Shown piece by piece: positions 18,628-27,225 of a stretch of DNA of 64,000 bases. Within the stretch, counting starts at the first letter, position 1, and every line of letters begins with the position of its first letter. A program made the translations under genes and the position numbers. Source of the stretch: Burkholderia lata (GTDB lineage: Bacteria > Pseudomonadota > Gammaproteobacteria > Burkholderiales > Burkholderiaceae); the NCBI RefSeq assembly GCF_000012945.1, contig NC_007511.1:2480001-2544000 (forward strand). Direction: 5' to 3'. The notes beneath the pieces were generated by a model that saw nothing but the letters and a program-made list of their open reading frames with translations, had not been told where the DNA came from and did no database searches.

Positions 18628-19269
18628 TCATTGCTCCACGTGCGGCAGCCGCCGGAACACGACACTCAGGTTGTTCGCCGGCATCTCGACCACTTCGATG
18701 CAGTCGAGCCCGCGATCGAGGCCGAGCGCGACGACGGTCTCGAGATCGCGCACACCCCACGACGGGTCGCGGCTGCGCAGTTGCAGGTCGAAGGCTTCGT
18801 TCGACGGCGCCGTGTGCCGGCCCTCGCGGCGATACGGCCCGTAAAGGAACAGCACGCCACCCGGCCGCAGCAGGCGCGACGCGCCTGCGAACAGCGCGTC
18901 GGTGCAGGCCCACGGCGAGATGTGAATCATGTTGATGCAGACGATTGCATCGAGCGCGTCGACCGGCCACGACGCGTCGCGCACGTCGAACGCGAGCGGC
19001 CCGGCAACGTTGGCGAGGCCCGCATGGGCAACCCACGCCGCGATCGAGCGCCGCGCCTGCGCATCGGGATCGCTCGGCTGCCAGTGCAGGCCCGGCAACG
19101 CCTGCGCGAAGTGGACCGCATGCTGCCCCGTGCCGCTCGCGATTTCGAGCACGCGACCGCTCGCCGGCAACACGCGGCGCAAGACGTCGAGGATCGGCCC
19201 GCGATTGCGTTCGGCTGCCGGCGCCGACAGCCGCGCGGACGGATCGGGAGAAGATGTCGGATCGGTCAC
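18628..19269 (-). CDS. DUF938 family SAM-dependent methyltransferase
   Basis: This 213-residue class I methyltransferase has the SAM motif I as VLEIASGTGQHAVHFA and the DUF938 signature around NMIHISPW and LYGPYRREGRHTAPSNEAFD. The substrate is unknown. The GTG start at 19269 overlaps the TGA of the sirtuin gene in the sequence GTGA, so translation of the two is coupled. The coupling suggests, but does not prove, a shared pathway. Confidence 0.88.
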   Translation of the reverse strand: MTDPTSSPDPSARLSAPAAERNRGPILDVLRRVLPASGRVLEIASGTGQHAVHFAQALPGLHWQPSDPDAQARRSIAAWVAHAGLANVAGPLAFDVRDASWPVDALDAIVCINMIHISPWACTDALFAGASRLLRPGGVLFLYGPYRREGRHTAPSNEAFDLQLRSRDPSWGVRDLETVVALGLDRGLDCIEVVEMPANNLSVVFRRLPHVEQ

Positions 19270-20162
19270 GATGCCTGCTCCGGTGCGTGGCCCGTCAGGC
19301 CCAACCGCGCAGTCAGCGCGTCGAGCGTGGATGCGCAGCGCGCCTCGACCTTCAGCGTCAGCATCGGATCGGCGCGCGTATGGCCGAGATTGAGCGCGGC
19401 GACCGGCTTGTGCTGTGCCTGCGCCCACACGCAGAAGCGGTAGCCGGAATACACCATCAGCGACGAGCCGACGACCAGCAGCGCATCGGCTGCATCGAGC
19501 GCCTGCGACGCAAGTGCCACGCGCTCGCGCGGCACGTTTTCGCCGAAAAACACGACCGCCGGCTTCAGCAGCCCGCCGCATGCGGGGCACGCCGGGATGC
19601 GGAACGTGTCGAGCGCGGCCCATTCGAGGTGCGCGTCGCCATCCGCGGCCGGCTCGGCCTCCGCGCCCAGCAGTTCGGGATTGTCGCGCTCGAGCATGAC
19701 CTGGATCGTCGCGCGCGCGTGATGCGCGCCGCAGCCGAGGCACGTGACGCCGTCGATTCCGCCGTGCAGTTCAATGACGTCGCCGCTGCCCGCGCGCTGG
19801 TGCAGGCCGTCGACGTTCTGCGTGACGAGACGCTCGATCCGTCCCGCGCGGCCGAGCCGCGCGAGCGCGACGTGCGACCCGTTCGGCTGCGCGCGGCCGA
19901 CGACGGGCCAGCCGATCATGCTGCGCGCCCAGTAGCGCCGCCGCGCGGCATCGGAGCCGAGGAATTCGTGGAGCTGGATCGGCGGCGAGCGCATCCATTG
20001 GCCGTTGCGGTCGCGATAGCCGGGAATGCCGGAGTCGGTGCTGATGCCCGCGCCGGTCAGCACCAGCAGGCGCGGATGACGCTCGACGAACGTGTGCAGC
20101 GCATCGAGTGCGGCCGGATCGACGTCGGCGGTTGAAGGGTCGTGCAAGGCTTTGTCGTTCAT
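19266..20162 (-). CDS. NAD-dependent protein deacylase, Sir2 family (class II sirtuin)
   Basis: The 298-residue cytoplasmic sirtuin removes acyl groups from lysine using NAD. It shows [15 protein letters not shown] (NAD site), [12 protein letters not shown], the catalytic His in IELHG, and zinc cysteines CLGC and CPAC. It also has VVFFGENVP and [12 protein letters not shown]. The [11 protein letters not shown] form and the length match class II (SIRT4-like) members. The ATG at 20162 is chosen, although its ribosome binding site is weak. It is translationally coupled to a methyltransferase by a 4-base overlap. Confidence 0.93.
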   Translation of the reverse strand: MNDKALHDPSTADVDPAALDALHTFVERHPRLLVLTGAGISTDSGIPGYRDRNGQWMRSPPIQLHEFLGSDAARRRYWARSMIGWPVVGRAQPNGSHVALARLGRAGRIERLVTQNVDGLHQRAGSGDVIELHGGIDGVTCLGCGAHHARATIQVMLERDNPELLGAEAEPAADGDAHLEWAALDTFRIPACPACGGLLKPAVVFFGENVPRERVALASQALDAADALLVVGSSLMVYSGYRFCVWAQAQHKPVAALNLGHTRADPMLTLKVEARCASTLDALTARLGLTGHAPEQAS

Positions 20163-20287
20163 GTTGGCAACGCGTGATCGGACGCGCCGGCAAGCACCGT
20201 GCGCCCGCACGGGCGGCCAGGCACGCCAGCACATGATACAGAACGCCGCGCGATCGGGCCGATGGCTCGCGTCGCAAACCGGCGCAC

Positions 20288-20321
20288 AAAAAAAGACGCC
20301 CATCGCCACATGGCGATGGGC
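20288..20321 (-). terminator. Intrinsic terminator with no assigned upstream gene
   Basis: On the minus strand an 11-bp stem (GCCCATCGCCA with TGGCGATGGGC) is followed after a 3-base gap by seven T residues. This is the best terminator in the first third of the window. It should end a leftward transcript that starts between it and about 21190, where no gene was found. Confidence 0.8.
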
Positions 20322-20703
20322 GCTTCAACAATTGATCCATCGGGGTAGTGGATCAACTGACAGCACAATTTCGCGGCGTCCGCCCTGCTGCGGCCGGTGA
20401 ACGCTTCCCCTGGACTGCCTGTGTTCCGCGATGCCGAATGCATCGATGCGCTGCCGGCTTTCCGGTGCGATCCGGTTCGGCCCCGTCGCGCCGACGCGAT
20501 GCACGGCGCACACACGCCTACGCCGCGCGACGACTCGCGTTGCGCGCGGCAGATTGACGATCCGGGATCCGGGCCGGGCCATCCGCAAGCATTCACGGTT
20601 CATCCCCGACGGCCGACTGGCACCAGTCGGCCTCGTGCGTTACACCAGCACGTCGTCGTTCAGAACAAACCCGATTGCTCGGATGGAACGGAAAGCCGCG
20701 CGC

Positions 20704-20796
20704 TCACGTCGCCTCGATAAACGGCGAAGCGAATAGCCCGGCAGGTCGGCGATTCATGTTTGCAACACGACACGTTGCGATTCGGTCTGTTTTCAT
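20704..20796 (-). CDS. Possible small ORF, 30 codons
   Basis: The frame starts ATG AAA ACA and encodes MKTDRIATC..., ending in PFIEAT. Purines (GGGGACAAGAG) precede the ATG but the spacing is poor. It lies upstream of the orphan leftward terminator. No family is recognised. It is listed because it is the only plausible coding content for that transcript, and it may equally be part of a non-coding RNA. Confidence 0.2.
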   Translation of the reverse strand: MKTDRIATCRVANMNRRPAGLFASPFIEAT

Positions 20797-21196
20797 TCTC
20801 TTGTCCCCGTCTCCGATACGTCCGACCCACTGAAGCGATCGCCGGACCGACTGCGTCCGCGACCGCGCTCACGGCCTGCACAGATATGCAAGGAGCGCAC
20901 CATGCTTCACGCCGCAAGGCCGCGCGGGCGGATTGGGTGCAATCGACGCGAATCGCGCACCGGCAAGCAGCGCGAACGTTTCGAAACTGAAACGCCTGCC
21001 GGATCGACGAACGTCGGCCGCGCGTGCCGTCACGCCGCACCGGCCCAGCCCGCGCGGGCAGCGCGGCGTTGCGTCTGCGCGCGATCGCCGAACGGCTTAC
21101 AATCGCCCCACAGTCCCGCATGAATGCGGCGCGCGGCCCCGTGCCGGCATTCCTCGCGCAGCGCGCAGCACCTGACCGGAGGCCCCTACTCGACGC

Positions 21197-21928
21197 ATGC
21201 CTGACGCAAACGACTGGCTGGATATCGACTACCGCACGCTGTTCCGGCTGCATCCGGATCGCCGGATCGAACGCGAGAACGATCCCGAATGCTCGCCTGC
21301 CCCGCGCTTCTGGCTCGGCCGATGCGCGGACGGCAGCCTGGCGGGCGTACGCGCCGACGTGCCCGCCCCGATCGCAGACGCACTCGTGCGCCTGGCCGAT
21401 AGCGAACCGCCGCTGGCGGACCGCATGCAGCCCGCGCATCTCGAACGCTATCTCGCGCTGCTCGCCTCTGTTCCGCACTGGAATATCGGCCTCGTCTACC
21501 CGCTGCCGCACGCACTCCGGTTCGACACCGCCCCATGCGTCGCGCTGATCGACGGCGACAGCGACGCGGGCCGGCACCTGCTGCATGCGCTGTCCACGCA
21601 GGGCATGCCCGAAGGCCTGTTCTCGATGGGGTTTCGGCACGTCGCCGATCTGTGGGCACCGTGGTGCGCGGCCGTCGTCGACGGAGAAGTCGCCTCGGTC
21701 GCGTTCGCCGCGCGGCTGTCCGAAATCGGTGCCGAACTCGGTCTCGCGACGGCCCCTGCGTTTCGGGGGCGTGGCCTCGCGGCGGCGGTGACCGCAGCGT
21801 GGTCGCGGCTGCCGTCGCTTCAAACGCGCACGCTGTTCTACAGCACCGACAGCGACAACCGCGCGTCACAACGCGTGGCGTCGCGCCTCGGCCTCACGCT
21901 GCGCGGCACGACGCTGCGGGTGGCTTAG
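21197..21928 (+). CDS. GNAT-family N-acetyltransferase
   Basis: In this 243-residue protein the C-terminal half carries the acetyl-CoA binding signature ELGLATAPAFRGRGLAAAVTAAW (motif A, R/QxxGxG/A as RGRGLA). The partner strand LFYSTDSDNRASQRVASRLGL follows. The N-terminal 100 or so residues form a separate domain (NDWLDIDYRTLFRLHPDRRI), as in the GNAT group related to plant-type or FR47-like acetyltransferases. The acceptor is unknown. It appears to be a single gene. Confidence 0.85.
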   Translation: MPDANDWLDIDYRTLFRLHPDRRIERENDPECSPAPRFWLGRCADGSLAGVRADVPAPIADALVRLADSEPPLADRMQPAHLERYLALLASVPHWNIGLVYPLPHALRFDTAPCVALIDGDSDAGRHLLHALSTQGMPEGLFSMGFRHVADLWAPWCAAVVDGEVASVAFAARLSEIGAELGLATAPAFRGRGLAAAVTAAWSRLPSLQTRTLFYSTDSDNRASQRVASRLGLTLRGTTLRVA

Positions 21929-21949
21929 CGCCGCGGCCGGCGCGACACC

Positions 21950-22354
21950 TCAACGAAAAGCTTCGATCACCTTGACGCGACGCTCGGTTTCGTCGACGAA
22001 GCAACTGTCGTGTTCCACGAGCCCGAGCGTGCCGCCCGCATCGGGCTGCCGCGATTCGGCACATGTGGCATCCCGTGCCTTGAGCCAGCGGCGCTCGTCG
22101 TTGCGCAGTCTCGCTTTGCCCTGCTCGTCCAGGTTCGCCATCTTCGTCTTGTAGACGGCATTCAACCGCCTGTCGGCCGCTTCGTATTTCAGCCGCAAGC
22201 AATTGCGGATGTCGGCCGTGTAGCCCGTTTCCTCGGCGGTCTTGCAGATAGCGGCTCGCTCTGCTTCGTCCGCGAGCGCACTGGACGCAACCGCGCAGAA
22301 CAAAGCGCCCGCTGTCAGACCGATCACCCTGTGTTGAAGCGCATTCATCCGCAT
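21950..22354 (-). CDS. LprI/DUF1311 family secreted protein
   Basis: The 134-residue protein has a signal peptide ending near SSALADEAER and then the Cys-containing LprI/DUF1311 pattern: DIRNCLRLKYEAADRRLNAVY, RLRNDERRWLKARDATCA and DSCFVDETERRV. LprI of Mycobacterium tuberculosis inhibits lysozyme; most family members are uncharacterised, so lysozyme inhibition is only a possibility. The ATG at 22354 is used; another lies two codons later. Confidence 0.85.
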   Translation of the reverse strand: MRMNALQHRVIGLTAGALFCAVASSALADEAERAAICKTAEETGYTADIRNCLRLKYEAADRRLNAVYKTKMANLDEQGKARLRNDERRWLKARDATCAESRQPDAGGTLGLVEHDSCFVDETERRVKVIEAFR

Positions 22355-22546
22355 TCGTTGTTTCAATGAAGGAGGTCATCGATTATGCCCGGCCCGCTTT
22401 CCGCATCACTTTCATTGTGTGTACGCCAACCGGTCAGGCTCGGTCGGTCCCGGCGCACGCCGTGCCGCGCAACCGTCGTGCAAACACGCTAGCATTCGGA
22501 CACGCAACGTCGCGCGTTCGCTTCGCGCCGCCTCCAAGGACTCGAC

Positions 22547-23506
22547 ATGACTACGCCCGCCCCTGCCCGCCCCGACGTCGCGCATCGCGTCTTTTCGGAC
22601 GGACGGTTGTCGATCGGCCTGACGCTTCCGCTGCTTCGCACCGGCCATATCGTCGCCGACTTCGACGAGCAGCTCGAACTCGCGGCGCTGGCCGACACGC
22701 TCGGCTTTCGCGCACTGTGGATTCGCGACGTGCCGCTGAACAGCGCCGACTACCCCGACCCGGTCGGCCACCTCGATCCGTGGGTCCTGCTCGGCGCACT
22801 GGCGTCACGCACGCGCCGGATCGCGCTCGCCAGCGGTGCGATCGTGCTGCCGCTGCGTCATCCGCTGCATATCGCGAAAGGCGCGCTGTCGGTCGCGACG
22901 CTATCGGGCGGCCGCTTCATCCTCGGGCTCGGCTCCGGCGACCGGCCGCCCGAATATGCGGCGTTCGGCGTCGATGCGGAGACGCGGCGCGACCGCTACC
23001 GCGCGCACTGGGACGTCGTCGCGGCCGCGCTCGGCGTGCCATCTCGCGTGCTGCCCGACGAAGCGCCGCCCGATGCGCCCGAATTCACGCTGCTGCCGCG
23101 CGGCAACGACGCGGTGCCGATGCTGGCGGTCGGCTCGGGCGGGCAAAGCGTCGACTGGATCGCACGGCACTCGATCGGCTGGATGACGTACCACCGCGAT
23201 CCGGACACGCAGCGCGTCCGCTATTCGATGTGGCGCGCAGCGGTCGACCGGCTCGCGTCGCCCGCCTTTCGCGCATTCGGCGTATCGATGCGGCTCGACC
23301 TCCTCGCGGATCCCGAGGCGCCAGCCACCGCATTGCCGCTCGGCTATGCAGCCGGACGCCGCGCATTGATCGACATCCTGCGGGACATGCGCGCGGCGGG
23401 CACGCATCACGTCACGCTGAATCCGGGCTCGGACCGGCCCGTGCGCGAAGTCATCGAAGAAATCGCGGAACACGTTCTGCCGGCTTTTCACGACGAGCCA
23501 GCGTAA
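22547..23506 (+). CDS. Luciferase-like (LLM class) flavin oxidoreductase
   Basis: The 319-residue soluble TIM-barrel enzyme belongs to the bacterial luciferase-like superfamily that uses FMN or F420. RLSIGLTLPLLRTGH, FRALWIRDVPL, LASRTRRIALASGAIVLPLRHPL and GGRFILGLGSGDRPPEYAAFG are the family signatures. The pattern best fits the BA3436 subgroup, whose substrate is not known. AAGGA lies 7 bases before the ATG. It is a single gene. Confidence 0.9.
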   Translation: MTTPAPARPDVAHRVFSDGRLSIGLTLPLLRTGHIVADFDEQLELAALADTLGFRALWIRDVPLNSADYPDPVGHLDPWVLLGALASRTRRIALASGAIVLPLRHPLHIAKGALSVATLSGGRFILGLGSGDRPPEYAAFGVDAETRRDRYRAHWDVVAAALGVPSRVLPDEAPPDAPEFTLLPRGNDAVPMLAVGSGGQSVDWIARHSIGWMTYHRDPDTQRVRYSMWRAAVDRLASPAFRAFGVSMRLDLLADPEAPATALPLGYAAGRRALIDILRDMRAAGTHHVTLNPGSDRPVREVIEEIAEHVLPAFHDEPA

Positions 23507-23806
23507 TTCGGCAGGATTCCAGATTAATTCGACGCGGCAAGTGCATCGCTCACAATTGTCGACAAGCCCGGCGTTACAAAAACCTTACATATTGGCAATT
23601 GAAACGCCCCGACCTGTTTGGCGGCCTACAGTCCGTGTCGGACACATGACTGCGCAAACACACCGCAAACGTCCGCGCCACGTCGGGTATGCCCGATTCG
23701 AATGATCGTCGATGGAACTATTCGGCTCCGAACGCGATCATGTTAACTTCCGTCCATCGTTCAGCCTGGCGGGCCGCGCGCCAATGCGCGCCCGCATGCC
23801 TACTCC
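23507..23806. other. Intergenic region, 300 bp
   Basis: This is a moderately AT-richer leader upstream of the MscS-type channel gene. It contains a perfect short palindrome TTGTCGACAA near 23555 and a GCGCGC/GCGCGC pair around 23781-23796. No gene or terminator with a T run is visible. Confidence 0.5.
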
Positions 23807-26272
23807 ATGCGACATATCCTCCTCGGCTGGCTGCTTGCCGCCGTCGTCTCGGCCGCCCACGCGGCCGCTCCCGCCCCTGCCGCCGCGTCGGCCGCTTCCG
23901 GCACCGCGCCCGCGCTGACACCGCAACAGGCGCAGCAGGCACTCAATGTGCTCGAAAATCCACGCGATCGCGCGCAGGTCGAAACGACGCTGCGTGCGAT
24001 CGCGGCCGTCGGCGCGCTGAGCGCACCCGCAATCGCGGCGAGCGATGCGGCTGCGGCCAGCGCCGCGTCGGCCGCCGCGGCCCCGACCGCACTGACGTCG
24101 AATGGGCTCGCATCGATGCTCGTCCGGCAGGGATCGCGCTGGACCGTCGAAATCGGCGGTGCGCTGAAGGAATCGCTGCACTCGCTGCTCGATGTCGGCT
24201 CGGTCGGAAGCTGGTGGCGTGACAGGCTGGTGCGCGCCGACGAACGCGCGGATCTTGCACACGCGCTCTGGATCATCCTCGCCGTGCTCGTGCCCGCACT
24301 CTTCGTCGAATGGCTCGCGAAGCGGCTGTTGCGACGCGCGCTGGCCGCAGTGGCGGCTCGGCGTGCCGACACGTCGCGCCTCACCCCGCCCGACGCCGTT
24401 ACATCCGGTGCCGCGCCGCCCGACGACGACGACGCGCCGCCGGACACCCCCACCCCGCCCGCCGCCCCCGACGCCGCGCCCGCCTCGTCGCAAGGCCGCG
24501 GCCACGCGCGGCGCCACACCACGCTGCTGCACCGGATGCCGCGCGCGCTCGTCAGCCTTGCGTTGCGTGCCGTGCCACTGCTCGTGTTCGTCGGCGTCGC
24601 GAGCCTGACGATGTCGGTGATCGGCGATACGGGCACCCCGATCGAATCCGCGCTCGAAGCGCTGATCGACATCTACGTGATCTGCCGGCTCGTCACGATC
24701 GTCAGCCGGCTGTTCTTCCAGCCCGATGCGCGGCAATTGCGGTTGCTGCATATCAGCGACGCATGGGCCGACTTCGCGCAACGCTCGATCGCGCGGATCG
24801 TGATCGTGGTCGGCGCCTGCACGGCCGCGGTCGAGATTGCCGCGAACTTCGGTCTCAGCGACGCCGGTCACGTCGCGCTGCTGAAAGCCGTCGCGCTCGT
24901 CGGGCACCTGATGGTCTCGGCGCTGATCCTGCAGTGCCGCCTGCCGGTCGCCGCGCGGATCCGCTCGGCCGCCGAGGATCGTCCGTCCTTCACGATGATC
25001 GCCAACACGCTCGCGGACGCATGGGCGCCCGTCTCGGTATTCGTCGTGATGGCGCTGTGGTTCGTGTGGGCGCTCGACGTCCACAACGGCTACCGCGTGC
25101 TGATCACGCTCGGCGGCCGCTCGATCGCCGTGATGATCGGCATGCGGATGGTGTCGATCGTCGTGTTCGGCGCGCTCGCGCGGCTGTTCCAGGGCCGCGA
25201 CGAAGATCGCACGCTCGTCCATGCGCACGCGTACCGCTACTACCCGCTGCTACGCCAGATCGTGTCGGGCGCGATCGGCATCGTGACCCTCTTGCTGTTG
25301 CTGCAGATCTGGGGCGTGCCGATCTTCCGTGCGTTCGAAACCGGCACGATCGGCCACCGGCTCGCGTCGGCGCTGGTGACGATCGCCATCGCGGCCATCG
25401 TCGCGCTCATCGTGTGGGAAGCCGCGAACATCGCGATCGAGCGCCGGCTGCAGCGATGGACGCGCGAAGGCAATCTCATGCGCGCGGCGCGGCTGCGCAC
25501 GCTGCTGCCGATGCTGCGCTCGCTGCTGTTCGTGATGATCGCGCTCGTCGTCGTGCTGACGGGCCTCAGCCAGCTCGGCGTGAACGTCGGCCCGCTGCTT
25601 GCCGGCGCCAGCATCTTCGGCGTCGCGCTCGGCTTCGGCTCGCAGAAGCTGGTGCAGGATTTCATCACCGGGATCTTCCTGCTGATGGAAAACGCGATGC
25701 AGGTGGGCGACTGGGTCACGCTCGCCGGCGTGTCGGGCACGGTCGAGTACCTGTCGATCCGCACCGTGCGGTTGCGCGCGGGCGACGGGTCGCTCTACAC
25801 GATCCCGTTCAGCTCGGTAACGACCGTCAACAATACGAATCGCGGGCTCGGCAACGCGTCCGTCAAGATCAGCATTGCCTACGGCGAGGATATCGATCGC
25901 GCGATCGCGACGCTGAAGGAAATCGGCGCCGCGTTGCGCGACGATCCGAAGTACCACGACGGCATCCTGTCGGACTTCAGCTACTGGGGTATCGACCAGG
26001 TCGACGGCGCGACGCTCGCGCTGGCCGGACAGATGCAATGCACGGACTCGACGCGCTGGAGCGTGCAGCGCGAATTCAACCGGCGGATCGCGGAGACGTT
26101 CCGCGAACGCGGTATCCGGATCGCCAATCCGCAGCGCAGCGTCGTCGCGTACGCGGACGGATCGCGGCCTGTGGTCGATGACGAAATCGGCAGCAACGGT
26201 GACAACGGCCATGCTGCCGAACCGGCGGCCCGACCGCCGTCGCCCGCCGAACCGGCGCGCAAGCCCGGTTGA
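23807..26272 (+). CDS. Mechanosensitive channel, MscS family (YbiO/MscM-like)
   Basis: This 821-residue inner-membrane protein has a signal-like N-terminus (MRHILLGWLLAAVVSAAHAA), an Ala/Pro-rich periplasmic stretch, and about eight to ten membrane segments. A canonical MscS pore and beta domain follow (GASIFGVALGFGSQKLVQDFITGIFLLMENAMQVGDWV). Such channels open under hypo-osmotic shock to release solutes. A Pro/Asp-rich loop (DDDDAPPDTPTPPAAPDAAP, near residues 205-224) separates the first membrane helices. The length is typical of the large MscS paralogues, not of MscS itself. Confidence 0.92.
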   Translation: MRHILLGWLLAAVVSAAHAAAPAPAAASAASGTAPALTPQQAQQALNVLENPRDRAQVETTLRAIAAVGALSAPAIAASDAAAASAASAAAAPTALTSNGLASMLVRQGSRWTVEIGGALKESLHSLLDVGSVGSWWRDRLVRADERADLAHALWIILAVLVPALFVEWLAKRLLRRALAAVAARRADTSRLTPPDAVTSGAAPPDDDDAPPDTPTPPAAPDAAPASSQGRGHARRHTTLLHRMPRALVSLALRAVPLLVFVGVASLTMSVIGDTGTPIESALEALIDIYVICRLVTIVSRLFFQPDARQLRLLHISDAWADFAQRSIARIVIVVGACTAAVEIAANFGLSDAGHVALLKAVALVGHLMVSALILQCRLPVAARIRSAAEDRPSFTMIANTLADAWAPVSVFVVMALWFVWALDVHNGYRVLITLGGRSIAVMIGMRMVSIVVFGALARLFQGRDEDRTLVHAHAYRYYPLLRQIVSGAIGIVTLLLLLQIWGVPIFRAFETGTIGHRLASALVTIAIAAIVALIVWEAANIAIERRLQRWTREGNLMRAARLRTLLPMLRSLLFVMIALVVVLTGLSQLGVNVGPLLAGASIFGVALGFGSQKLVQDFITGIFLLMENAMQVGDWVTLAGVSGTVEYLSIRTVRLRAGDGSLYTIPFSSVTTVNNTNRGLGNASVKISIAYGEDIDRAIATLKEIGAALRDDPKYHDGILSDFSYWGIDQVDGATLALAGQMQCTDSTRWSVQREFNRRIAETFRERGIRIANPQRSVVAYADGSRPVVDDEIGSNGDNGHAAEPAARPPSPAEPARKPG

Positions 26273-26299
26273 CCGGCCGCGGCTGACGGCACGCCGCGT

Positions 26300-27133
26300 T
26301 TAACGCGCGGCGGGCTTGTTCGCACGCCGAGCGCTTTTCGCGGCGGGCGTCGACGCTCCCGGCTGCGCCGCGCGTTTCGCCGCCGCGCCTGGCCTCCGCT
26401 TCGAATCGGCTTCCGGATCGGCCGCCAATTCGTCGCGCTGCGCGTGCCATTGCTGGAGCAGCAAGCGCGTCTGCTCGGCGATCGTGTCGATCAGCAATTC
26501 CGCGCGCTCGCCCTCGAACGCCTCCCATTCGAGCAACTGCAGCGCCGAACGCTGCGCAAGGTGGAACACCGTGAGCTGCCCGAACAGGCTCAGCGCACGC
26601 AAGCGCGTGACGGGATCGTTGGCGGGTCGCCCCGAGATGCGGCCGATCAGCTCGGCGCTCACGTCGTTGAGCGGCTTGCGCATGCGCTTCATCAGGATTT
26701 CGCTCGCGCTCGCCGGCTCCTGGCCGCTTTGCTCGCGCGCGAAGAACATCCGCTGGTTCATCGTCTTCGGCGCCGTAAACATTCGGTCCGACAACGCGCG
26801 CAGCAGCCCGACGAACGCGTCGATCAGCATGTCGACGTCCGCTTTTGCATCGAGCATCGCCCTCGCATGGCCGACTGCCGACGCGAACACCTCCCAGCCG
26901 TGCTCCGCGATCGTCTCCACGCACGCGCGGTACACGCCTTCCTTGTTCTCGAAGTAGTACTGGAGCGCCGGCGCGTTCACACCGGCCATCGCGGCGATCT
27001 CGCGGGTCGATGCCCCCGCAAACCCGCGTTCGCCGAACAGTTCGATCGCCGCCTCGATGATCCGCTGGCGCGTTTCGTCGCCGCGGGCGTAGCCGCTCGC
27101 CGACGTACGGCGCAGCTTCTTCGCTTCGTTCAT
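26300..27133 (-). CDS. TetR/AcrR-family repressor with CerR-type C-terminal domain
   Basis: This 277-residue regulator has a helix-turn-helix at about residues 22-66 (TRQRIIEAAIELFGERGFAGASTREIAAMAGV, then NAPALQYYFENKEGVY). A DUF1956/CerR ligand-binding domain and an unstructured Ala/Lys/Arg-rich tail (about 40 residues) follow. It is divergent from the EmrA-EmrB-OMF pump. A 16-bp dyad overlaps the pump -10 box, so it most likely represses the pump until a drug-like ligand binds. Confidence 0.92.
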   Translation of the reverse strand: MNEAKKLRRTSASGYARGDETRQRIIEAAIELFGERGFAGASTREIAAMAGVNAPALQYYFENKEGVYRACVETIAEHGWEVFASAVGHARAMLDAKADVDMLIDAFVGLLRALSDRMFTAPKTMNQRMFFAREQSGQEPASASEILMKRMRKPLNDVSAELIGRISGRPANDPVTRLRALSLFGQLTVFHLAQRSALQLLEWEAFEGERAELLIDTIAEQTRLLLQQWHAQRDELAADPEADSKRRPGAAAKRAAQPGASTPAAKSARRANKPAAR

Positions 27134-27167
27134 GCCTTCCTCGTCATTCGATCGACCGACATTCTAC

Positions 27168-27202
27168 TTGACACAATTTTATCAACTGGAATAATTCTTC
27201 CA
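27168..27202 (+). promoter_or_regulatory. Sigma-70 promoter and operator of the emrA pump operon
   Basis: TTGACA (27168-27173), 17 bp, then ATAATT (27191-27196) is a near-consensus promoter reading into emrA. TGGAATAATTCTTCCA (27187-27202) is a dyad with one mismatched pair that covers the -10 box. A further half-site-like GGAATAAATT follows at 27206. This fits a TetR operator; binding itself is inference. Confidence 0.75.
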
Positions 27203-27225
27203 CTCGGAATAAATTGGACGCCAGC

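Larger units (their letters stand above)
20163..21196. other. Gene-poor region of about 1 kb
   Basis: No frame here has convincing protein composition. It contains a leftward intrinsic terminator (20288-20321), a hairpin just upstream of it on that strand (TTGATCC at 20332-20338 pairing with GGATCAA at 20350-20356), and a GGCCGACTGG/CCAGTCGGCC hairpin at 20611-20632. A 30-codon leftward frame lies at 20704-20796. Base composition stays GC-rich. A short AAGGAG at 20890 precedes a 73-codon rightward frame whose product is Arg-rich and not believable. Confidence 0.55.

Noticed and set aside
20325-20603. 92-codon leftward frame upstream of the orphan terminator
   Set aside because: It reads through the hairpin at 20332-20356 and its composition (many Arg and Val-Ala-Arg runs) looks non-coding.
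20902-21123. 73-codon rightward frame preceded by AAGGAG
   Set aside because: The product is Arg/Ala-rich without any fold-like pattern. The good ribosome binding site alone is not enough.
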